From: DATEDA01 sp963820965
Lineage (GTDB): Bacteria > Pseudomonadota > Gammaproteobacteria > Burkholderiales > SG8-39
Direction of reading: 5' to 3'
DNA length: 64,000 nucleotides
Assembly: GCA_963820965.1 (NCBI GenBank)
Contig: CAWGCC010000013.1
Span: 62,001-126,000, forward strand
The notes beneath the pieces were generated by a model. The model was not told where the DNA came from. It saw nothing but the letters and a program-made list of their open reading frames with translations, and searched no databases. Each line of letters starts with the position of its first letter. Positions within the stretch are counted from its first letter, which is position 1. Made by a program: the position numbers and the translations under genes. This document shows positions 32,619 through 41,984 of the stretch, piece by piece.

Positions 32619-33014
32619 TTGAGCGAGACCGCAACCCTCGCCGGGATCAAGGTGATGGTGATCGACGATTCGAACACCATCCGCCGCAGCGCCGAAATCT
32701 TTCTGGCTCAGGCCGGCTGCCAAGTCATCCTCGCGGAGGACGGGTTCGATGCGCTCTCCAAGATCACCGACCATCAGCCCGACATTATCTTCTGCGACAT
32801 CATGATGCCCCGGCTGGACGGATACCAGACCTGCGCCCTGATCAAGAAGAACCCGCGGTTCGCGGGGACGCCGGTCATCATGCTGTCGTCGAAGGACGGT
32901 CTGTTCGACCGCGCCCGCGGGCGCATGGTGGGATCCGACGAGTACCTGACCAAGCCGTTCACCAAGGACAGTCTGCTCAAGACGGTCGGCGCGCACGCGC
33001 TGAACCGCGTGTGA
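32619..33014 (+). CDS. pilG: Twitching motility response regulator PilG
   Basis: 131 aa, a single receiver domain. Start is TTG at 32619 (GAAGGGGACC upstream). VMVIDDSNTIRRSAEIFL (acidic pocket), FCDIMMPRLDGYQT (phospho-acceptor Asp) and LTKPFTKDSLL (Lys) are visible. NTIRRSAEIFL is characteristic of PilG rather than PilH. It is phosphorylated by ChpA and promotes pilus extension in the Pseudomonas model. First gene of pilG-pilH-pilI-pilJ-chpA. Confidence 0.93.
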   Translation: MSETATLAGIKVMVIDDSNTIRRSAEIFLAQAGCQVILAEDGFDALSKITDHQPDIIFCDIMMPRLDGYQTCALIKKNPRFAGTPVIMLSSKDGLFDRARGRMVGSDEYLTKPFTKDSLLKTVGAHALNRV

Positions 33015-33030
33015 AGAGGGGGGGTTAGCC

Positions 33031-33405
33031 ATGCCAGTCAAGAAGATCCTGGTCGTCGACGATTCGCCCACGGATCGCCAGTACCTGATCGAGACCCTGT
33101 CGAAGAAGGGGTTCCAGATCGTCACCGCCGAGAACGGCGAGGACGCGATCGTCAAGTCGAAAGCCGAGTTGCCCGACCTCATCCTGATGGACGTGGTGAT
33201 GCCCGGGCTGAACGGCTACCAGGCGACGCGCCAGATCACGCGCGATGAGGCCACCAAGCACATCCCGGTGATCATATGCACCAGCAAGGGCGCCGACACC
33301 GACAAGATCTGGGGTCTGCGCCAGGGCGCGAACGACTACCTTGTCAAGCCGGTCGACCCGCACGCGCTGCTCGCGAAGATCGCGCAGCTCGGCGCCGCGA
33401 ACTGA
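33031..33405 (+). CDS. pilH: Twitching motility response regulator PilH
   Basis: 124 aa, receiver domain only. ILVVDDSPTDRQYLIETL, LILMDVVMPGLNGYQATRQI and GANDYLVKPVDPHALL carry the Asp pocket, phospho-acceptor and Lys. PTDRQYL and the GADTDKIWGLRQGA segment are typical of PilH, which in Pseudomonas opposes PilG or acts as a phosphate sink and favours retraction. ATG at 33031 follows GAGGGGGGG. 16 bases after pilG. Confidence 0.94.
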   Translation: MPVKKILVVDDSPTDRQYLIETLSKKGFQIVTAENGEDAIVKSKAELPDLILMDVVMPGLNGYQATRQITRDEATKHIPVIICTSKGADTDKIWGLRQGANDYLVKPVDPHALLAKIAQLGAAN

Positions 33406-33423
33406 GAGCGGACGCCCGCGCGG

Positions 33424-33933
33424 ATGGCACGCCGGATCAGCCTGCGCGAGTTCCAGCAGGACCTCGTCCGCCGGCTCAACGAGGCGGCTGCGTCCGACGC
33501 GCCGTCGACGCGGCTCGGCGTACAGGTCGGCACCGAGCTCTGGCTGGTCAGGCTCGAGGAGGCGGGCGAAGTGATCCCGGTTCCCCAGGTGGCCAACGTG
33601 CCGCTGACGCGAGCCTGGTTCCGGGGCCTCGCGAACATCCGCGGGAATCTCTTCAGCGTCATCGATCTCTCGGCCTACCAGGGGGGCGAGCCCACGCCAG
33701 CGACACCGGACGCGCGGCTCCTCCTCGTGGCCGACCGTTACAACATGTCCACGGCCCTCCTCGTCAACCGCATGCTGGGGCTTCGCAACCTGCAGCAGTT
33801 CGAGGCGCAGGCGGCGGGTGGGGAGCGCGCGTGGGAGCGCGCGCGCTTCAAGGACAAGGGCGGACAGCTCTGGCGCGAGCTCGGCATGAACGAGCTCGTC
33901 TACAACGGCGATTTCCTGCAAGCGGGACTCTAG
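33424..33933 (+). CDS. pilI: CheW-like adaptor PilI
   Basis: 169 aa. CheW-type beta-barrel: RLGVQVGTELWLVRLEEAGEV, then FRGLANIRGNLFSVIDLSAY (conserved R-G-x-x-x-x-V-I-D-L), LLLVADRYNMSTALLVNRM. It couples the receptor PilJ to the kinase ChpA at the pole. ATG at 33424, 18 bases after pilH. Slightly shorter than the Pseudomonas protein but complete. Confidence 0.92.
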   Translation: MARRISLREFQQDLVRRLNEAAASDAPSTRLGVQVGTELWLVRLEEAGEVIPVPQVANVPLTRAWFRGLANIRGNLFSVIDLSAYQGGEPTPATPDARLLLVADRYNMSTALLVNRMLGLRNLQQFEAQAAGGERAWERARFKDKGGQLWRELGMNELVYNGDFLQAGL

Positions 33934-33981
33934 AGATCCCGCCCGGGGATGGTAAATGAGACACGGAGTCTGGGGGCAGCT

Positions 33982-36177
33982 ATGGCGATGAATCTCAAGG
34001 CGTTGAACATCGGTCTCGGCAGGGGCAAGGCCGACGCGAAGCCAGCGCCGAAAGAGAAGCCGGCGAAGAAGGGCCAGCCCGCGGCGACGACCACCTTCGA
34101 CGGGGACAAGAAGGCCTTGCCCCTGCTCGGCGGCAGGTCGTTCCGCGCCCGGACGCAGGTGCTGATGATCGCGCTCGGCGGCATGGTATTGGTGATCACC
34201 GCCGTCGGCCTGCACGCGATCCGCACCACGGTGAACGGCACCGCGTACATCGACGCCGCGGGCCAGATGCGGATGCTGTCGCAGCGCCTGGCGAAGGAGT
34301 CGCAGCAAGGTCTGCAAGGCTCGGGCGACGCCTTCCCGCGGCTGAAGAAATCGCGCGACGAGTTCGCCGGGCTGGTCGACGCGCTCGCGAACGGCGGTTC
34401 GATCGGCGGCACCCAGGTGCCGGCGAGCGCCGATGCCGTCAAGCCGGCGCTCGACGGGGTCAACCAGGTCTGGCAGAAGATGGACAAGAACCTGGCCCTC
34501 GTGCTCGGGCAGCAGAAGAGCCTGGTCCAGCTCGGGAACGCCGTGAAGGGAATCAACAACAACAACCCGGTCCTCCTCGACCTCGCCGAGCAGGTTTCCG
34601 CGCTCAAGCTCCAGACCCAGGCCGGGCCGCGCGAGATCTCGCTCGCCGGCCAGCTCGTCATGCTGACCCAGCGGATGGCGAAGAACGCCAACGCGCTCCT
34701 CGCCTCCGACGTCATCGACCCCGAGGTGACCTTCCTCCTCGGGAAGGACTCGAACACCTTCCGCGACATCGTGCAGGGCCTCGGCAAGGGCAGCGACACC
34801 CTGCGGGTGGCGGCGGCGCGCGACCCGGAAACGCTCGAGAAGCTGAAGGAGCTCGATGCCGCCTATGGCGAGTACCGGCAGTCGGTCAACTCGATTCTCG
34901 GCAGTCTGCAGCCGCTCGTGAATGCGAAGGCGGCCGGCCGCAACATCGTCGCCGACTCCGAGGCCCTGCTTGCCGCGAGCGATGCGCTCGCCGCAGCGCA
35001 CGAGGGCGAACTCGAGAGCACGCGCTGGAACTACATGGCCATGGCGGTTGCCGCGGCGTTGGCGATCCTGCTGGTGTTGCTGATGGCGAAGTCCTACCGC
35101 GACGAGACCGAGCGACGGACCTCCGAGCAGGTGCGCCTGCGGGAGGAAGCCGAACGGCTGCGGAGCGAGGCCGAGGCGCAGAACAAGGCGAATCAGGAGG
35201 CCATTCTCCGGCTGATGAACGAGATGGGGAGCCTGGCGGACGGCGACCTCACGGTGCAGGCCACGGTCACCGAGGACATCACGGGCGCGATCGCGGATTC
35301 GGTGAACTACACGATCGAAGAACTCCGCGTGCTGGTCGGCCGGATCAACAGCGCGGCGGCGCAGGTGACGAGCGCCACCGAGTCCGCGCAGGCGACCTCG
35401 GTGAAGCTCCTCCAGGCCGCCGAACGGCAATCGAAGGAGATCCAGGAGGCGGGCGCTTCGGTCCTGAAGATGGCGCGCGCGATCAACGAGGTGTCGGCGA
35501 GCGCATCGAAGTCGGTGAGCGTCGCCCGCCAGTCGCTGTCGGCCGCGCAGAAGGGCCAGGAGGCGGTGTCGAACTCGATCACGGGCATGGGCGAAATACG
35601 CGGGCAGATCCAGGAAACCTCGAAGCGGATCAAGCGCCTCGGCGAATCCTCGCAGGAGATCGGCGAAATCGTCGAGCTGATCTCGGACATCACCGAGCAG
35701 ACGAACGTGCTGGCGCTGAATGCCGCGATCCAGGCGGCGAGCGCGGGTGAGGCGGGCCGCGGTTTCACGGTGGTCGCCGAAGAGGTGCAGCGGCTCGCGG
35801 AACGCTCGGCCGAGGCGACGAAGCAGATCGCGGCGATCGTGAAGACGATTCAAACCGACACCCACGACGCGGTGGCGGCGATGGAGAAGAGCACCGTCGG
35901 CGTGGTCGAGGGCGCGAAGCTCTCCGACGCCGCGGGCCAGGCGCTGTCCGAGATCGGCGAAGTGTCGCGCCGTCTCGCGCAGCTGATCGAGGAGATCTCG
36001 GTGACCGCGCAGGCGCAGGCGCAGGCCGCGGGCCACGTCGCGACCACGATGCAGGACATCCTGTCGGTCACCAAGCAGACAACGGAAGGCACCAAGCAGA
36101 CCGCGGTCTCGGTCGGCCAGATCGCGAAGCTGGCGCAGGAACTCAAGGGATCGGTAGCGAACTTCAAGATCGCGTAA
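33982..36177 (+). CDS. pilJ: Type IV pilus chemoreceptor PilJ (methyl-accepting protein)
   Basis: About 731 aa. ATG at 33982 has GGGGGCAGC upstream and starts MAMNLKALNIG as in relatives; the frame opens at 33949. First transmembrane helix about 52-74, a periplasmic region with two PilJ modules (AGQMRMLSQRLAKESQQGLQ and AGQLVMLTQRMAKNANALL), second helix about 352-372, a HAMP-like stretch, then the signalling hairpin QTNVLALNAAIQAASAGEAG, RGFTVVAEEVQRLAERS. Senses pilin or surface contact and signals through PilI to ChpA. Confidence 0.95.
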   Translation: MAMNLKALNIGLGRGKADAKPAPKEKPAKKGQPAATTTFDGDKKALPLLGGRSFRARTQVLMIALGGMVLVITAVGLHAIRTTVNGTAYIDAAGQMRMLSQRLAKESQQGLQGSGDAFPRLKKSRDEFAGLVDALANGGSIGGTQVPASADAVKPALDGVNQVWQKMDKNLALVLGQQKSLVQLGNAVKGINNNNPVLLDLAEQVSALKLQTQAGPREISLAGQLVMLTQRMAKNANALLASDVIDPEVTFLLGKDSNTFRDIVQGLGKGSDTLRVAAARDPETLEKLKELDAAYGEYRQSVNSILGSLQPLVNAKAAGRNIVADSEALLAASDALAAAHEGELESTRWNYMAMAVAAALAILLVLLMAKSYRDETERRTSEQVRLREEAERLRSEAEAQNKANQEAILRLMNEMGSLADGDLTVQATVTEDITGAIADSVNYTIEELRVLVGRINSAAAQVTSATESAQATSVKLLQAAERQSKEIQEAGASVLKMARAINEVSASASKSVSVARQSLSAAQKGQEAVSNSITGMGEIRGQIQETSKRIKRLGESSQEIGEIVELISDITEQTNVLALNAAIQAASAGEAGRGFTVVAEEVQRLAERSAEATKQIAAIVKTIQTDTHDAVAAMEKSTVGVVEGAKLSDAAGQALSEIGEVSRRLAQLIEEISVTAQAQAQAAGHVATTMQDILSVTKQTTEGTKQTAVSVGQIAKLAQELKGSVANFKIA

Positions 36178-36214
36178 GCGCGGCGCGCTTCCACAACATC
36201 GCGCGGGGAGATTG

Positions 36215-39200
36215 ATGAGCACGGCCGCCGACTTCGACCTCGGCCCACTCACCTGGGTCAAGACCGAGATCGACCAGGCGCTCGAGAAATCGCTGGCCAG
36301 GCTGCGTGCGTACGCGGCGAACCCCGGCGACTCGAACCAGATCCGGTTTTCGCAGACCCACTTTCACCAGGCGCACGGCGCGCTCCAGATCGTGGGCCTC
36401 GACGGCGTCACCCGCCTGTCGGAGGAGCTCGACGGGCTCCTCGGCGACATCGCCAAGGCGGGGGGCGCGCCGACACCGGAGCAGCTTGCCGCCGCTGAGC
36501 GCGCGTTCGGGGGCATCACCGCGTATCTCGACCAGCTGCTGGGCGGGGAACCGAACCAGCCCCTCCGGCTCTTCGCCGTCTACGGGGACCTCCTGAAGGC
36601 GCGCGGCCGCGACCGGGCCGACCCGGTGGATCTGTATTACCCGGACCTGCTGCAGCGGCCACCGCGACGGGAGAAGCCGCCGGTCGAGCTGGGAGCCGGC
36701 GAAGCGGCCGCTTACTATCGCGAACAGCGCGGCCGTTACCAGCGGGGCCTCCTGAAATGGATCAAGAAGGACGGGTCCGGAGTAGAGGACATGCGGGCTG
36801 CGGTCGCGGCCGTGGAAGCGGCCCAGACGAATCCCGCAAGCCGCACTTTCTGGTGGGTCGCCCTTGGCTTCTTCGATGCGCTCTTCGCCAAGGCGCTCAC
36901 CGACGCGCCGCTCGTCTCGCGGCTGGCGAACCGCGTCGAGCAGCAGCTGAAACGCCTGATGGAGGGGTCGGCCACGGTGGCTGAGCGGCTGATGCGCGAG
37001 GCGCTGTTCGCCGTCGCGCGTGCGCGGCCCGCGACCGAGCATGTCCGCAACGTCCAGGAGGTGTTCCGCCTCGCCGGTAGCGTCCCGGCGGCGTTCGAGC
37101 TGAAGGGCGAAGGGGCGCCGCAGCATCCGGCCCTGCGCACGCTCCGCGAGCTCGTTGCAAGCGCGAAGACCGCCTGGAACAAGGTGGCCTCCGGCCATCC
37201 GCCGAGCTTCGCCAACTTCCGCGACCTCACGACCCAGATGCGCGCCCGCGCGGCGGAGCTGAAGCAGCAGCACTTGGTGCTGCTCTCGCACGACGTCGTC
37301 GCCATCGGGGGCTGGATCGGCGACGCCGTGGAGAAGGTCACCGACAGCGTCGCGATGGAGGTCGCCACGACGCTCCTCCTGATCGAGAACGCGGTCGAGA
37401 ACTACGCCAACCTGAGCGATGAGTTCGCACAGCAGGCGGCGCTCATGCACCAGCGGCTGCAGGCGGTGGTGAAGGGCGAAACGCTGCGGGATGCCGCGCC
37501 GGTGCCGGTGCTCGACGAGATGTCGCGCCGCGCCCAGGAGCGGCTCCTGATGGCGCAGGTCGTCTCCGAGATCCAGGCCTCCCTGCGCGCGATCGAGCAG
37601 GCGCTGGATGCGTTTTTCCGCGACGCCGCCAAGCGCGGGGATCTCGCGACCCTCGACAAGCCGATCCGCCAGGTGCTCGGCGCCCTCACGATGCTCAACG
37701 AGGATCGCGCCGCAGCGGCCCTGTCGACCTGCGCGGTCGAGATCCAGGGCTTCGCCAAGGGCGAATACGTCGCGGCGCAGGCGGACTTCGAGCGCGTGGC
37801 CGGAACGCTGTCCGGCCTCGGCTTCTACGTCGACGCCCTTCAGCACGGCAAGGCCGACTTCGAGCAGTGCATGAAGCCGATCTCGGCCAGGAAGGCCGAG
37901 GGGTTCGAGGAGGCCGAGACCGAGACGGCACCCACGGCGACGGTCGAGGCAGAGCTCGAGCAGGGCAAGAAGGCGCTCTCGGCGCTGGCCGAGGCGTGGC
38001 AGAAGTGCCCGGAGGACGCGACGCTCAAGGCGGAGCTGCAGACGAAGGCGGCTGCGCTGCAAAAGGACGCGGGCCTCGTCGCCGACGCGAAGACCGAGGC
38101 TCAGGCTGCCGACATCCTGAAGCTCCTCGAGACCGCGGACGCGCAGCCGTTCGACCCGAAGATGTCGCAGGCCCTTATCACGATCCAGCCCACGCCAGCC
38201 GCGCCGGCCCCGTCCGCGCAGGCGCAGAAACTGATTGCGGCGAGCGACGAGACGATCGACGCGGAGCTCCTGTCGGTCTATCTCGAGGAAGCCGGCGAGG
38301 TTCTCGCGACGATCGACGAGAGCCTCGGCCAGGCGCGCGAAGTGCCGCAGAACGTGGAGGTCCTGCGCACCATCCGGCGCGGGTTCCACACGCTGAAGGG
38401 CAGCGGCCGCATGGTCGGGCTCACGCGCCTTGGCGAGGCCGCCTGGTCGGTCGAGCAAGTGATGAACCACTGGCTCGAGGAAGAGCGCGCCGCAACCCCG
38501 GATCTCTTCACGCTGGTCGCGACCGCGCGGCAGTTCTTCGAGGACGCGGTCGCGAGCCTGAAGGCCGGCGGGGCAAGCCCCGACGAGTCGCGGATCGTCG
38601 CGATCGCGCAGAAGGTGAAGGTCGGCGACCCGCTCGAGGAGGTGACGCTCGAAATTGCCGCGCCGGCGGCAGCCGCGCCGACGCCGGTGCCGGAACCCGC
38701 GATCGAGTTCCCGGCGATCGACGTCGCCGCCGTCACGCCGCCGGCGGCGCCGGAGACGGTGTCGGCGCCCGCGGCATCGATCGAGATTGCGCTTCCCGCG
38801 TCCGAGCCCGTCATGCCTGCGGCGCCGGAGCAACCTCGCATCACCGTCGGTGGGATGGAGCTTTCGCCCGCGCTCTACGGGACCTTCCTCGAGGAAGCCC
38901 GCGGACTTCTCGCGCAGCTCGCGACGGGTCAGACGAAGCTCGCCGAGGGCGAACCGGTCACCGAGGACTTCGAGCGCTCCGCGCACACGCTCGCCGGCAT
39001 CGCGGGCACGGTGAAGTTCGACGCCATGTGCGAGCTCGCGCATGGCCTGGAGGGTCTGCTCGAGCGTTTCGTCGGCAAGGACGCCGATGGCGGGACGCGC
39101 ACGCTCATCGGCGCGGCGATCGAGACGCTCCGCGGGATGCTCGCCGTAACTGAAGCGCGCAGTCTGCCGGAGCCGGCCGGAGACCTCGTCGCGCGGCTGA

Positions 39201-41947
39201 ACGGCGCGGGCCCGGCCGAAGCGCCCGCTGCGACGCAAGAGAGGTCGCTCGATTTCTCGTTCCCTGCCGTCGACACGGTCACACCGGCGCCCGTGGCCGA
39301 CGCCAACAGCGAGATCGAACTGGGCGATCTCGACTTCGCGCTGCCGACCGGCGATGTCGGCAACGCCTCGGTGCCGGTCGACGAAGCCGAGCTTCCGTCG
39401 CTCGATTTCTCGCAGGGATTGCGCGTCCTCGGTGGCGCCGCCGCACCGAGCGCCTCGCCGATAGGCGAGCCGGCGATCGTCGTGCCGCCGCCGGTGACGC
39501 CCGCGCCTGCGGTGCCGAGCAACGTTGTCGCCTTCCCGGTGCCGCACGAGGAGACGCCGCCCTCCGAGCCGCCCGCGGTCGAGGCCGAGGAGATTCCCGC
39601 CGAGCGCCGGACGCGCCGGCTCGACGACGATATCGACCCCGAGCTGCTGCCGATCTTCCTCGAGGAGGCGCAGGAGCTCGTGCCTGCGGTCGGCCAGGGA
39701 TTGCGCGATTGGCGCTCGGGTCCCGGCAACGCAGCGGCCGGCAACGCGCTCCAGCGCACGCTGCACACGCTCAAGGGCTCCGCTCGCATGTGCGGCGCGA
39801 TGGCGCTCGGCGAGCTGACGCACCACATGGAGAGCCGCGTCGAGAACGCGCTCACCCTGAAGCACCTGCCGCCCTCCCTGTTCGACGAGCTGGAGGTCTC
39901 GTACGACCGGATGGGGCTCCTCTACGACCGATTGGTGAACCCGCAGGCCGCCGGGGCGCAGCCGCCGCCTGAACCGATCGATCCTGCTGCCCGCCCGTTC
40001 GAAGCGGTGCCGGCGCCCGCAGCGCCGGAGGCGCCGACCGTCGCGCAGCGGGCCGCCCCGGCACCGCAGAAGCCCGCCGCCCCGGCGCAGACCGCCGAGA
40101 CCGAGCTCGCTGCGGCGAACCGCGCGATGCTGCGGGTACGCGCCGACCTGATCGACCGCCTGGTCAACGAGGCGGGGGAGGTGTCGATCGCGCGCAGCCG
40201 GATCGAAGGCGACATGCGCGGGATCAAGAGCGCGCTCTTCGACCTCACCGAGAACGTGAACCGACTGCGGGCGCAGCTGCGCGAAATCGAGATCCAGGCC
40301 GAAGGGCAGATGCAGTCGCGGGTCGCCCAGGCGCAGGAGAAGGACCAGGCGTTCGACCCGCTCGAGTTCGACCGCTTCACCCGGTTCCAGGAGATCGCCC
40401 GGATGATGGCCGAGAGCGTCAACGACGTCTCGACCGTGCAGCAGAACCTCCTCAAGGCGCTCGGCGAGAGCGAGATCGCGTTGTCGGCACAGGCCCGGCT
40501 CACGCGTGCGCTGCAGTCGAACCTCATGCGCATCCGCATGGTCCCGTTTGCAAGCATCTCGGAGCGTCTCTTCCGGATCGTGCGGCAGGCGGCGAAGGAG
40601 ACCGAGAAGCGCGCGGTGCTCGACATCAAGGGCGGCCAGGTGGAGGTCGACCGCTCGGTGCTCGAGCGGATCACCGCGCCGTTCGAGCACATGCTGCGGA
40701 ACTCCGTGGTGCACGGCGTCGAGCCGACCGTCGAGCGGATCGCCAGGCGCAAGCCGGAGCTCGGGGAGATCAGGATCGAGGTGCGCCAGGAGGGCAACGA
40801 GATCGTGCTCGCGGTGACCGACGACGGCGCCGGACTCAACTACGAGGGCATCCGCGGGAAGGCGGTCTCGCTCGGACTGCTGCAGCCCCACGACACGCCC
40901 TCCGACGCCGAGGTCGCCGAGTTCATCTTCCATCCCGGCTTCTCGACCGCGCAGCAGGTGACGCAGCTCGCCGGCCGCGGTGTCGGCATGGACGTGGTGA
41001 AGAGCGAGATCGCGGCGCTCGGCGGCAGGGTCGAGCTCGCGAGCGAGACCGGCCGCGGCACGAAGTTCACGATCTACCTGCCGCTCACCCTCGCCGTGAC
41101 GCAGGCGGTCATCGTGCGAGCCGGGGGCATGAGCTTCGCGATCCCCGCGGTGATGGTCGAGCAGGTGCGGCAGGTCAAGGCGGACGAGCTCGCGGCGTTC
41201 CAGACCTCCAGCGAGGCGCAGTGGCAGAATCGCCGGTACCCCTTCCGCTATCTTCCGCGGCTCCTCGGCGACAGCGAGTTCCGGCCCGAGACGCGCCGCG
41301 TCACGCCGGTGATGTTCGTGCGCACCGGCTCGAACATGGCCGCGATCCAGCTGGACGAAGTGATCGGCAGCCAGGAAATCGTCGTGAAGAACACGGGGCC
41401 CTTGCTCGCCCGCGTGGCCGGCATCACCGGCGCGACCGTGCTCGGAACCGGCGAGATCGTGCTGATCATCAACCCGGTCATCCTCGCCGGCCGCGAGCCG
41501 GCGGCGCAGCCCCGGACGACGACGTCCGCGGCCGCAACCGTTGCGACGCCCGCGGCCGCCGCGCCGGCCGTCCCGACGGTGATGATCGTCGACGATTCGC
41601 TCACGGTGCGCAAGATCACCGGGCGCCTGCTCGCGCGCGAGGGCTACACCGTGCTCACCGCGAAGGACGGCGTCGATGCGATGGAGCAGCTGCACGACGC
41701 GGCCCCGGACGTGATGCTGGTCGACATCGAGATGCCGCGGATGGACGGCTTCGACCTGACGCGCAATGTGCGTGCCGACTCGCGCCTGAAGCACATCCCG
41801 ATCATCATGATCACCTCGCGCACCGCGGACAAGCACCGCGCGTACGCGCGGCAGATCGGCGTCAACGTCTATCTCGGCAAACCCTACCAGGAAGAAGAGC
41901 TGCTTGCCCACCTCGCGAGCTTCGTCCAGAAGCCCGCGCACGCGTAG
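36215..41947 (+). CDS. chpA: Hybrid CheA-type histidine kinase ChpA (Pil-Chp system)
   Basis: 1,910 aa. ATG at 36215 follows GGGGAGATTG. Order: an N-terminal FimL/Hpt-like helical region (1-640) without the phospho-His motif, Hpt domains with FHTLKGSGRMVGL (about 725) and LHTLKGSARMCGA (about 1183), a degenerate one between them (AHTLAGIAGT, Lys lost, about 924), Ala/Pro linkers, dimerisation helices, the ATPase with HMLRNSVVHGVEP, VTDDGAGLNYEGI and GRGVGMDVVKSEI, a CheW domain (about 1625-1765), and a receiver domain (about 1788-1905, VDDSLTVRK, VDIEMPRMDG). It phosphorylates PilG and PilH. Confidence 0.96.
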   Translation: MSTAADFDLGPLTWVKTEIDQALEKSLARLRAYAANPGDSNQIRFSQTHFHQAHGALQIVGLDGVTRLSEELDGLLGDIAKAGGAPTPEQLAAAERAFGGITAYLDQLLGGEPNQPLRLFAVYGDLLKARGRDRADPVDLYYPDLLQRPPRREKPPVELGAGEAAAYYREQRGRYQRGLLKWIKKDGSGVEDMRAAVAAVEAAQTNPASRTFWWVALGFFDALFAKALTDAPLVSRLANRVEQQLKRLMEGSATVAERLMREALFAVARARPATEHVRNVQEVFRLAGSVPAAFELKGEGAPQHPALRTLRELVASAKTAWNKVASGHPPSFANFRDLTTQMRARAAELKQQHLVLLSHDVVAIGGWIGDAVEKVTDSVAMEVATTLLLIENAVENYANLSDEFAQQAALMHQRLQAVVKGETLRDAAPVPVLDEMSRRAQERLLMAQVVSEIQASLRAIEQALDAFFRDAAKRGDLATLDKPIRQVLGALTMLNEDRAAAALSTCAVEIQGFAKGEYVAAQADFERVAGTLSGLGFYVDALQHGKADFEQCMKPISARKAEGFEEAETETAPTATVEAELEQGKKALSALAEAWQKCPEDATLKAELQTKAAALQKDAGLVADAKTEAQAADILKLLETADAQPFDPKMSQALITIQPTPAAPAPSAQAQKLIAASDETIDAELLSVYLEEAGEVLATIDESLGQAREVPQNVEVLRTIRRGFHTLKGSGRMVGLTRLGEAAWSVEQVMNHWLEEERAATPDLFTLVATARQFFEDAVASLKAGGASPDESRIVAIAQKVKVGDPLEEVTLEIAAPAAAAPTPVPEPAIEFPAIDVAAVTPPAAPETVSAPAASIEIALPASEPVMPAAPEQPRITVGGMELSPALYGTFLEEARGLLAQLATGQTKLAEGEPVTEDFERSAHTLAGIAGTVKFDAMCELAHGLEGLLERFVGKDADGGTRTLIGAAIETLRGMLAVTEARSLPEPAGDLVARLNGAGPAEAPAATQERSLDFSFPAVDTVTPAPVADANSEIELGDLDFALPTGDVGNASVPVDEAELPSLDFSQGLRVLGGAAAPSASPIGEPAIVVPPPVTPAPAVPSNVVAFPVPHEETPPSEPPAVEAEEIPAERRTRRLDDDIDPELLPIFLEEAQELVPAVGQGLRDWRSGPGNAAAGNALQRTLHTLKGSARMCGAMALGELTHHMESRVENALTLKHLPPSLFDELEVSYDRMGLLYDRLVNPQAAGAQPPPEPIDPAARPFEAVPAPAAPEAPTVAQRAAPAPQKPAAPAQTAETELAAANRAMLRVRADLIDRLVNEAGEVSIARSRIEGDMRGIKSALFDLTENVNRLRAQLREIEIQAEGQMQSRVAQAQEKDQAFDPLEFDRFTRFQEIARMMAESVNDVSTVQQNLLKALGESEIALSAQARLTRALQSNLMRIRMVPFASISERLFRIVRQAAKETEKRAVLDIKGGQVEVDRSVLERITAPFEHMLRNSVVHGVEPTVERIARRKPELGEIRIEVRQEGNEIVLAVTDDGAGLNYEGIRGKAVSLGLLQPHDTPSDAEVAEFIFHPGFSTAQQVTQLAGRGVGMDVVKSEIAALGGRVELASETGRGTKFTIYLPLTLAVTQAVIVRAGGMSFAIPAVMVEQVRQVKADELAAFQTSSEAQWQNRRYPFRYLPRLLGDSEFRPETRRVTPVMFVRTGSNMAAIQLDEVIGSQEIVVKNTGPLLARVAGITGATVLGTGEIVLIINPVILAGREPAAQPRTTTSAAATVATPAAAAPAVPTVMIVDDSLTVRKITGRLLAREGYTVLTAKDGVDAMEQLHDAAPDVMLVDIEMPRMDGFDLTRNVRADSRLKHIPIIMITSRTADKHRAYARQIGVNVYLGKPYQEEELLAHLASFVQKPAHA

Positions 41948-41984
41948 GAAGACCCCGACGCAACGGCCGCAACGGACGCAGAGA

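Noticed and set aside
33025..36261. 1,078-codon open frame antisense to pilH-pilI-pilJ
   Set aside because: It crosses several real genes on the other strand, has no recognisable domain and shows the same composition bias.
36164..41941. 1,925-codon open frame antisense to chpA
   Set aside because: Arg/His/Leu-rich shadow of a high-G+C gene. The chpA frame has clear domains, and the antisense frame has none.
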